A DNA stretch of 7,091 bases. Origin: Desulfobulbus_C sp964551175 (GTDB lineage Bacteria; Desulfobacterota; Desulfobulbia; Desulfobulbales; Desulfobulbaceae). Where the stretch lies: positions 1 to 7,091 of the forward strand of contig CAZKBZ010000124.1 of the NCBI GenBank assembly GCA_964551175.1, in the 5' to 3' direction. Below, piece by piece: positions 1-5,076 of the stretch (its first letter is position 1; the number at the start of each line of letters is the position of its first letter). A model generated the notes under the pieces. It was given only the letters and a program-made list of their open reading frames with translations. It made no database searches and had not been told where the DNA came from. The position numbers and the translations under genes were made by a program.

Positions 1-5
1 CTAAA

Positions 6-299
6 ATGATGGAGGTCGTCAATCTCATGGAGATCATGCCCAAAATGATGATGCAGATGATGGGCGGTGGTGAAGGTGGAATGGGGCCGATGGGCGACAT
101 GTCGGGCATGATGCAGGGGATGATGACAACAATGATGCCTGAGTGTCTTAATGTGATGCTGCCTTACGTCCCTACAGAAAAACGAACTGATTTTGCCGCC
201 AGAATGGTTGAAACTCTGCTCAATAAAAGCAGTGAAGGGATGTCTGAGGAGGAGCACAAAGAGTTTTTGGGAATGATACAAGAGCTGGTCAGGGAGTAG
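6..299 (+). CDS. Methionine-rich small protein, possibly 5'-truncated
   Basis: I do not recognise a named family. The visible 97 residues have two parts. Residues 1-51 contain 19 Met, arranged as MM and MMM clusters with Gly-rich spacers. Residues 52-97 are a charged, Met-poorer, probably helical tail. There is one Cys (PECLN). No signal peptide or membrane segment is visible. The frame is open to the left window edge (the codon before the first ATG is AAA), so the true start may lie upstream. An alternative start is the ATG at 27, which has GGAGG at 11-15, 11 nt ahead. Met clusters in bacterial proteins often bind Cu(I), and a copper-type ATPase lies at the other end of the window, but a copper role is only a guess. 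The next + gene begins about 80 nt after the TAG stop. Confidence 0.6.
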   Translation: MMEVVNLMEIMPKMMMQMMGGGEGGMGPMGDMSGMMQGMMTTMMPECLNVMLPYVPTEKRTDFAARMVETLLNKSSEGMSEEEHKEFLGMIQELVRE

Positions 300-381
300 T
301 CACAATTTCAGAAGAACTGTTTTGTCATGCGAAAAACAGCTGTTCAAGACAGCCTGCACAACAGGTAAAGAGTATGAAATT

Positions 382-1104
382 ATGGCCGTTCACGACAACA
401 AAACTATGTATAAAATCAAAGCACTCTTCTTGGTTCTTCTTGTTATCGTGGCCATTATCCTTCTCAGATTTTCACCCTTAAATGAATACCTCCACCCTCA
501 ACAGATAAAGGAGTTAATAGGTAAAGCAGGCTATCTCGCCCCTGTAGTATTTATTTTCTTCTATGCTTTTGGTATCTGTCTTTTTTTACCCGCCACCTTA
601 TTCACCGGAATTGGCGCCATGCTTTTTGGCACATTTTTAGGATTTATTTATAATATTACCGGAGCCATGCTTGGAGCTTCAGCGGCATTTTTCATTGGTC
701 GTTTTCTTGGTCGTGACTTCGCAGCATCAATAATTGGCAACCGGCTGAAAAAATATGATCGGAAAATCGAGTCCGATGGATTTGCGGTTACTCTCTACCT
801 GCGTCTTGTTTTTTTCCCATTCACTCCTCTGAATTTCGGCATGGGACTGACCAGCGTGACATTCCGGCAGTATTTCTGGGGAACTTTTCTGGGTATTATT
901 GCTGGCGGTTTCGTGATGACGTTCTTTTTTGCAACTCTTACTGAAATATGGAGTACTGGCGAATGGAAGAGACTTTGGGATTGGAAGAGCTTATTTTCTA
1001 TCGTTTTATTCGTTGGTTCTTTTTTCATCCCTAAAGTAGTCAAAAAAGTAGTCAAAAAATTCAAGCCAAACCTTACCACCTCTGATTATTTCAGTTCTGA
1101 TTAG
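382..1104 (+). CDS. TVP38/TMEM64 (VTT/DedA-superfamily) membrane protein
   Basis: This is a 240-residue inner-membrane protein of the TVP38/TMEM64 family (VTT domain, related to DedA). The family is linked to lipid scrambling or transport and membrane homeostasis; the substrate here is unknown. Visible features are an N-terminal membrane helix (about 13-30), a hydrophobic stretch at 51-90, the family-type Gly-rich segment ending in FIGRFLGRD (about 104-112), the motif RLVFFPFTPLNFG (141-153), further membrane segments at about 165-187 and 203-218, and a Lys-rich tail. The length is normal for the family. I chose the ATG at 382, preceded by AGGTAAAGAG at 364-373. The frame is also open from a TTG at 322, which would add 20 polar residues with no good ribosome site. 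The gene faces the minus-strand fusion gene, 160 nt away. Family call is firm; function is not. Confidence 0.88.
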   Translation: MAVHDNKTMYKIKALFLVLLVIVAIILLRFSPLNEYLHPQQIKELIGKAGYLAPVVFIFFYAFGICLFLPATLFTGIGAMLFGTFLGFIYNITGAMLGASAAFFIGRFLGRDFAASIIGNRLKKYDRKIESDGFAVTLYLRLVFFPFTPLNFGMGLTSVTFRQYFWGTFLGIIAGGFVMTFFFATLTEIWSTGEWKRLWDWKSLFSIVLFVGSFFIPKVVKKVVKKFKPNLTTSDYFSSD

Positions 1105-1264
1105 GACAAACAAAACCCGCTAAGATATAAAAATATCAAAGGATCTCAGAAACTATTTCCGGCTGCGTAATCTTATGCTGGAGCAGTTTATTTTAAGCAC
1201 ACCAGCACTCCGGACCATTACCTGGCCGTCCATATTTTTTTTAAAGATGTTTCTTCCACTCTGA

Positions 1265-2995
1265 TCATAGTGCTTTTTTCATGTGAATGATAAAATCCTG
1301 TGGTTTCATAAAATCTACCAATCGCAAATCCAGTCGTTCTTGACCGTTTCCATCCAGAAAAATAACAGTGGGTACTCCTTTGACATTATATTTTTTGACA
1401 AGTTCCTGATACAGTGGATTGTCACCGGAAGTCAGATCCAGCTTGATAAGAACAAACTTTTCGGTCTCTTTAACAACGTCTTGATTATGAAAGGTAATTT
1501 CATCAAGTTCGCGGCATGGTGCGCACCAGGTTGCATAAAAGTCGATGATAACAGGCTTGCCGTCTTTTTTTGCCTGAACCAGCACCTGTTCGGAGTAGGG
1601 TTGCCAGGTGACTCCCGGTCCGCGCAAAAGCCATGAACCCAGCAATAATACGGCTAAAATTACCCCTATCATCCCGGCCGCTCTTTTCAACCACTTGAAA
1701 CCTGAAAAAGTTGCTTTGCTTTTATCAATCCACGCAAGGTGGATGCCGGCACTCAGGGCAATAAGGCTATAGAGAAAAATGCTGGCTGTTTTCGGCAGCA
1801 GTGGTCTGATAAAATATGCGGCCATGCCGACCAGGACCCATCCCATAGCTTTTCTGATCCAGATCATCCATTCTCCTGACCGGGGAAGTTTTTCCAATTT
1901 GCCTGAAAACAGAGCCAGAATGAAAAGGGGCAGTCCCAGACCGAGACTTAAAGAAAAAAAGATAATAAAACCAAACCAGGGCTGCCCGATACTTGCCACC
2001 CAGGTGAGTAATCCTAAGACAAAGGGGCCGATACATGGCGCGGCAATAACCCCTAGGGTCAAGCCCATAAAAAAAGTGCCGAAATATCCGGCATAAGATT
2101 TTGCAGCTGCCCGGGTTAAACCACTTGGCAACTGCAGCTCCCAGAAACCGAAAAGACTGCTCGCAAAAAGAAGCAGTACCAGGGCAACACCGACAAGGAC
2201 CATACTATTCTGGAGAATCGATCCCATGAGTCCGCCTGTCATTGCAGCTGTTACCCCGAGTATGGAGTTCGTTGTAGCAAGGCCAACAAGGTAACAAAAT
2301 CCATGGGCGACAAGTTTTCCCTGACTCTTTCCGGAACGTCCCCCGAAATATGAAACAGTTATTGGGATCAGTGGATACACACAGGGAGTGAGATTCAAGG
2401 CCATTCCACCAATAAATACTCCCAGCAGGGTCAGGAGAAGTGTCAGACCTTGTGGAGGAACAGCAGCTTGTGATGGTCCTGATGCGATTTGAGTGCTCAG
2501 TTCCGAAAACTCGGTTTTAACACTGGGCAAACCTTTCTCATACCATTGAGGAAATCCTTCAGGATAACGATAAACATTTTCATAGCCAAGTGAAACAGCC
2601 ACACGGGCTGCGGAGTCGCTGCGGACTCAAGTGAGGCCTGCTCAGTAAAAGACAAGGATTTTTGACTTGTCAGGCCCGAGAAACTGTTCCAGAGCGCCTC
2701 GCTGGGTCATTCTCGCCAACCAGGTCGGCTCCAGGGGAAAATTTACCGCACCTTTTATATATCCGGAGTGATATTCCCACTCCTGACGTGTGTCGATTAA
2801 TAAAAAATTTTTCGTTTTATTTTGATAGAGGCTCTGAAGGGTGTCAAGATCAATTAACTGATATCCTCCTTTCCGTGCTTCATCAAGGAGAGTATCCTGG
2901 TAACCTTGTTCTGCATGAACATTGAAGGAGCACAGGGAAATCAATAGAAGAAAGATCAAATTCCCAAAACGGCGTAAAATAGCAGTGTTATCCAT
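1265..2995 (-). CDS. Selenoprotein: secreted rhodanese-DsbD-thioredoxin fusion with two Sec
   Basis: One 576-residue frame, interrupted only by TGA at 2644-2642 (residue 118) and 2629-2627 (residue 123). Domains in order: signal peptide 1-28 (cleavage near VHA|EQ); rhodanese about 45-155 (LLIDTRQEWEYHSGYIKGAVNFP, then ILVFY-U-AGLT-U-VRSDSAA and ALGY-like VSLGYENVYRYPEGFPQW); DsbD/CcdA membrane domain about 182-460 with the two conserved Cys in LTPCVYP (C205) and AAPCIGP (C321); thioredoxin domain about 470-576 with WCAPC (C491/C494) and GVPT (cis-Pro 542). The rhodanese replaces the usual DsbD alpha domain. In the family the residue after FY is the catalytic Cys and another Cys often lies five residues later; both are TGA here. 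The frame is uninterrupted across both TGAs, and hairpins follow each. Inferred role: membrane relay of reducing power from cytoplasmic thioredoxin to a Sec rhodanese outside. The GTG at 2602 is not a real start: it lies inside the rhodanese fold and lacks a ribosome site. Divergent from arsR. A nonsense-damaged pseudogene is the main alternative. Confidence 0.9.
2595..2611 (-). promoter_or_regulatory. SECIS-like hairpin for second Sec codon of the rhodanese fusion
   Basis: On the minus strand GCAGCC-CGUGU-GGCUGU forms a 6-bp stem (the outermost pair is G-U) with a 5-nt loop. The loop begins 25 nt from the U of the UGA at 2629-2627 and carries G in second position. It sits one nucleotide beyond the preceding hairpin, so the two form a tandem pair inside the coding region. 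Confidence 0.62.
2613..2628 (-). promoter_or_regulatory. SECIS-like hairpin for first Sec codon of the rhodanese fusion
   Basis: On the minus strand GAGUC-CGCAGC-GACUC forms a perfect 5-bp stem with a 6-nt loop. The loop starts 22 nt from the U of the UGA at 2644-2642 and has G in second position, within the known geometry of bacterial SECIS elements. The 5' arm begins with the GA of the second UGA codon, so the second Sec codon is part of this hairpin. Based on hand pairing only. Confidence 0.6.
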
Positions 2996-3041
2996 TTATT
3001 TTCTGATGGCTGAAATTTTCGACTTTACTTACAGTATAATC

Positions 3042-3061
3042 ATATAAGTATACATTTATAT
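3042..3061. promoter_or_regulatory. Second operator-like imperfect palindrome
   Basis: ATATAAG-TATACA-TTTATAT matches 16 of 20 positions of the core of the perfect palindrome at 3143-3166, with the same half-site spacing. It lies 47 nt upstream of the start codon of the divergent minus-strand fusion gene. On the minus strand a TTTACA (3069-3074) and a TATACT overlapping this site could be -35 and -10 elements 15 nt apart. I infer that the ArsR protein also controls the fusion gene from here; the AT-richness of the region weakens the case. Confidence 0.45.
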
Positions 3062-3124
3062 AAAACTTGTAAAGATCTATTTTATACTCAGTTCATCTAC
3101 TTTTCAATTTAGAAAAAAGTATGC

Positions 3125-3151
3125 TTGACTTTTTCGCAAGTCGCATATAAG
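3125..3151 (+). promoter_or_regulatory. Putative arsR-operon promoter
   Basis: TTGACT at 3125-3130 resembles a sigma-70 -35 box. A -10-like TATAAG at 3146-3151 follows after a short 15-nt spacer; TAAGCA at 3148-3153 would give 17 nt. Either -10 falls inside the 24-bp palindrome, so a bound repressor would block polymerase. The placement fits, but the boxes are not ideal. Confidence 0.4.
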
Positions 3152-3166
3152 CATATGCTTATATGC
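3143..3166. promoter_or_regulatory. 24-bp perfect palindrome, probable ArsR operator
   Basis: The half-site GCATATAAGCAT is followed directly by its exact reverse complement, giving 24 bp of perfect dyad symmetry. It ends 24 nt before the ATG of the ArsR-family gene. ArsR/SmtB repressors typically bind AT-rich imperfect palindromes of the form ATA-rich half-sites overlapping their own promoter, and this site fits that pattern. Autoregulation and control of the downstream operon are inferred. Confidence 0.7.
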
Positions 3167-3190
3167 TAACAATAAAACCTGATCAATACC

Positions 3191-3529
3191 ATGCAATTAC
3201 CTGCAGAAAATTCCCAGACTATTACGTCGGAACAGTTGGAAGAAATTTCTTTTCTGGCCAAAAGCCTTTCAGATGTCAACAGGTTGCGCATTCTCCTGTC
3301 ACTTGAAAAAAAAGGAAAGTCAGTCTCTGTCCTTGTTGAAGAACTGGGGCTCTCCCAGCCTCTTGTTTCCCATCATTTACGGGAACTCCGGCGTACATTA
3401 CTTGTTTCTGTTAAAAGAAAAGGACCATTTGTTTACTATAGTCTGACCGACGATAGCGTTGTTGACAAGATAAGTGGTCTACTCCAATTGGCCGAGGGAC
3501 TGCTGGCTCAAAAAAAAGGCTTTGGCTAA
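3191..3529 (+). CDS. ArsR/SmtB-family winged-helix transcriptional regulator
   Basis: A 112-residue protein of typical ArsR length. Visible features are the helical lead FLAKSLSDVNRLRILLSL (21-38), the helix-turn-helix with recognition helix around SQPLVSHHLRELR (55-67), and the beta wing VKRKGPFVYYSL (74-85) followed by a C-terminal dimerisation helix. It contains no Cys at all and lacks the usual His/Asp metal pattern in the last helix, so it is unlikely to be a thiolate-type As, Cd or persulfide sensor. The ligand is unknown. No clear Shine-Dalgarno precedes the ATG. It is first in a + strand run reaching to 6263 and divergent from the rhodanese-DsbD fusion, with palindromes in the shared promoter region. 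It probably represses both units, which is inference. Confidence 0.9.
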   Translation: MQLPAENSQTITSEQLEEISFLAKSLSDVNRLRILLSLEKKGKSVSVLVEELGLSQPLVSHHLRELRRTLLVSVKRKGPFVYYSLTDDSVVDKISGLLQLAEGLLAQKKGFG

Positions 3530-3610
3530 TCCGAAACTTGCTCTGATCAACAGTAAGATGGTTACTCTTTTCTCTTTTATTAAAAAATAAAAAGGCAGGA
3601 ATTAATTACT

Positions 3611-4057
3611 ATGATATCGCTTCAAGAAAATCTCAGACAGATGGAACCGGCGACAGCACTTGCTGAAATCGCACAGGTTTTAGGTGAGCTGCTCAGCCAT
3701 CAGAATGAAGAAGAACGGTTTGAATTTTTACAAAATATTCTTGGCAGTACCGGTGAATCAAAAGTAGGCAGCATGGTAAATCTCTGACTAGCCGAATGCA
3801 TGGACGAAGGTGTCGATCCAACCAAGATGTGTCAAAGCCTGGTCAACCGTGTTGCAGCATCCAGGCAACTCCAGGCCGTCAGTAATCCTGAAATAGTAGG
3901 ACTTTTTGAGGACTGGCTGGACGAATTGGAGGAAGAAGTAATGACTTGTGTACGCAAAGGTGCCATTACCCCGAAACAACTTGCCCCGCAGCTCTCACTT
4001 TCTCTTGCTGGTGCTGATTTTCTTCTTACCAAGTTAAAACGGGAAAACAAATTATAG
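3611..4057 (+). CDS. Uncharacterised putative selenoprotein, 148 residues, one Sec
   Basis: I recognise no family. The frame opens at ATG 3611 (GGCAGGA at 3594-3600), runs 58 codons, meets TGA at 3785-3787, and continues in the same frame for 89 codons to TAG. Read through, it gives a soluble, acidic, mostly helical protein with Sec at residue 59 in the context MVNL-U-LAEC-MDEG, a UxxxC arrangement with C63. Other Cys are C74 and C113. Residues 98-111 (LFEDWLDELEEEVM) form a strongly acidic helix. No signal peptide or membrane helix is present, so it is probably cytoplasmic. A hairpin with good SECIS geometry follows the TGA. The gene lies 81 nt after arsR and 46 nt before the first DsrE-type selenoprotein. 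Without read-through, the first part would end after 58 residues and the second would begin at an ATG (3800) with no ribosome site. A pseudogene is the alternative. Confidence 0.8.
3801..3820 (+). promoter_or_regulatory. SECIS-like hairpin of the 148-residue selenoprotein
   Basis: UGGACGA pairs with UCG and UCCA around a single bulged A, giving 7 bp closed by the loop AGGUG. The loop starts 24 nt from the U of the UGA at 3785 and has G in second and third positions. The GGU loop core resembles the apical loop of the E. coli fdhF SECIS (GGUCU). Confidence 0.68.
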
Positions 4058-4103
4058 AATATAAATGCATACAAACCTTTTACCCAGGGAGGGCGGCTCG
4101 ACT

Positions 4104-4415
4104 ATGAACATTCTCTTTATTATCAGCACAAACGACGGAGAGACAATTTATAATGCCATGCGGTTGGCAAATGTTGGAGTAAAAAAAGGAGATGATGTAA
4201 GCGTTTTCATGCTTGGAAAAGGCGTATTATTTGAACAGGCAAGCACAGAAAAATTTGATGTGATGAGTCAGGTTAATCAGTATGAGGGCGAATTTTACGT
4301 CTGAGGTGTCTGCATGAAATCCCACGGTCTGGAGGGATCAAGCACCTGCCCCATCGGTTGGATGGATGATTTATATGAAATTTCAATGGAGGCAGACAAG
4401 ATTTTAACCTTTTAA
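4104..4415 (+). CDS. DsrE-family selenoprotein with UxxC motif
   Basis: A 103-residue DsrE/DsrF-like protein, a small cytoplasmic alpha/beta fold whose members carry or relay sulfur on a conserved Cys. The start MNILFIISTNDGETIYNAMRLAN and DDVSVFMLGKGV (31-42) are characteristic. After EGEFYV the frame meets TGA at 4302-4304 (residue 67) and resumes with GVC-MKSHGLEGSSTCPIGWMDDL and a typical family end, ADKILTF. Family members commonly have Cys at the TGA position in a YVCGxC context, so Sec67 with C70 makes a UGVC redox pair; C82 is a further candidate. Stopping at the TGA would remove the active site and the last helix. I chose ATG 4104, with AGGGAGG at 4086-4092, over the ATG at 4065, which overlaps the upstream end closely. 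DsrE-like selenoproteins are known from deltaproteobacteria. Confidence 0.92.
4319..4338 (+). promoter_or_regulatory. SECIS-like hairpin of first DsrE selenoprotein
   Basis: AUCCC (4319-4323) pairs with GGGAU (4334-4338) around ACGGUCUGGA. An alternative inner closure CCA/UGG leaves the loop CGGUC, starting 24 nt from the U of the UGA at 4302. The GGUC in the loop resembles the E. coli fdhF SECIS loop. The exact pairing is ambiguous by hand. Confidence 0.6.
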
Positions 4416-4487
4416 CTGCATAATTGCTGATTTTTCACAACCAACTCACGCTATTTTATTAAACATAACTATAAAGGAGTTATTCCG

Positions 4488-4805
4488 ATGAAAATCGGAC
4501 TGGTAGCCTGCAGCGACAACCCTGAAATCCTCTGGAACTGTTTCAGGATTGGAAACCTGATGCTGAAACAAAACGATGAAGTTACTATTTTTCTAGATGG
4601 TCCGTGCGTTAACTATGCTTCCCTGTCTTCAGATAAATATCCCGTTCTGAATCAGGCTAAACTCTTTACCCTTTCCAAAGGGTTGCTGCAGGCCTGAGGC
4701 AAACTTCTTGACCTCCACGGTGTGGAGAAAAAATATCATCAAAGGGCAAAACAGATTGATCTCTACAATCTGATAAAAATGAGTGACAAGGTGATCAGTT
4801 TTTGA
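4488..4805 (+). CDS. DsrE-family selenoprotein, second copy, UxxL variant
   Basis: A 105-residue DsrE-like protein, paralogous to the gene just upstream: MKIGLVACSDNPEILWNCFRIGNL and DEVTIFLDGPCV match the same fold elements. The frame meets TGA at 4695-4697 (residue 70) after KGLLQA, then continues GKLLDLHGVEKK to a family-typical end, MSDKVISF. The TGA aligns with the Sec of the first copy (YV-U-GVC versus QA-U-GKL). Here the partner Cys three residues on is Leu, so a different Cys (C8, C18 or C40), or another protein, would have to resolve the Sec. AAGGAG at 4473-4478 gives a good ribosome site. The stop TGA at 4803-4805 lies one nucleotide before the next start, suggesting coupling. A perfect 6-bp hairpin with a GGU loop follows the Sec codon, the clearest SECIS in the window. 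Confidence 0.9.
4713..4727 (+). promoter_or_regulatory. SECIS-like hairpin of second DsrE selenoprotein
   Basis: CUCCAC-GGU-GUGGAG is a perfect 6-bp stem with the tri-loop GGU, the loop starting 25 nt from the U of the UGA at 4695. It combines correct spacing, a loop beginning with GG and no mismatch. Confidence 0.78.
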
Positions 4806-4806
4806 T

Positions 4807-5076
4807 ATGGCCTGGCAGAAAAAAAAACAACAGGAAATCATGGACAATATCTTGTCCTATTTCCAACCAAAAATCCGCCAGGATCCCGAATCAACCCTGC
4901 ACCAGGTTGAACAGGAACTTCAAGATCTATATATCCGCGAGGGGAATAACTGGGCCGGCAGAGGTGTTGTCGGCGATACGATCATTCAGGCTACCATTGA
5001 GGCACTTGAAATTGTCAGGTCGGATTGTATCGTTTCTCTGCAAGAGAGATCAAAAAACAGGTTTTCAACAAAATGA
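4807..5076 (+). CDS. Uncharacterised 89-residue protein coupled to the cytochrome gene
   Basis: I do not recognise the family. It is a small, soluble, predicted mostly helical protein: a basic N-terminus (AWQKKKQQE), an amphipathic region with ESTLHQVEQELQDLY (28-42), then REGNNWAGRGVVGDTIIQATIEALEIV (44-70), the most conserved-looking part because of its Gly/Trp turn. One Cys (C74). No signal peptide. The start ATG lies one nucleotide after the preceding stop, and the stop TGA overlaps the cytochrome ATG in an ATGA arrangement, so translation is probably coupled in both directions. This packing is the main reason to accept the frame; another frame is open over the same stretch but has an implausible Lys/Asn/Arg/Ser-rich composition. 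Confidence 0.72.
   Translation: MAWQKKKQQEIMDNILSYFQPKIRQDPESTLHQVEQELQDLYIREGNNWAGRGVVGDTIIQATIEALEIVRSDCIVSLQERSKNRFSTK

Noticed and set aside
322..381. TTG start of the TVP38 gene adding 20 residues
   Set aside because: The extension is polar, has no clear Shine-Dalgarno, and the ATG at 382 gives the usual family start just before the first membrane helix.
1176..1207. TGCTGG/CCAGCA inverted repeat between the convergent TVP38 and fusion genes as a bidirectional terminator
   Set aside because: Six-bp stem with a 20-nt loop and no T run on either strand.
1244..1267. The terminal TGA of the fusion gene (1267-1265) as a further Sec codon
   Set aside because: The thioredoxin domain is already complete, and read-through reaches a TAA after eight codons.
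1265..3000. Two separate genes: a truncated rhodanese (2642-2995) and a DsbD starting at GTG 2602
   Set aside because: Both are in the same frame, only 13 codons apart. The N-terminus of the supposed DsbD is the second half of the rhodanese fold, and the GTG has no ribosome site.
3552..3566. AGTAA/TTACT hairpin followed by T-rich sequence after arsR as a terminator
   Set aside because: Only 5 AT-rich pairs and an interrupted T run; too weak to separate arsR from the genes that follow, though partial attenuation is possible.
2595..4805. Pseudogenes or sequencing errors causing premature stops
   Set aside because: All five interruptions are TGA, never TAA or TAG, with no frameshift. The flanking protein sequence is intact, and SECIS-like hairpins follow each one. 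Not fully excludable without homolog alignment.
5025..5072. TTG start of the cytochrome at 5025
   Set aside because: The ATG at 5073 overlaps the upstream stop as ATGA and leads directly into the basic plus hydrophobic anchor.
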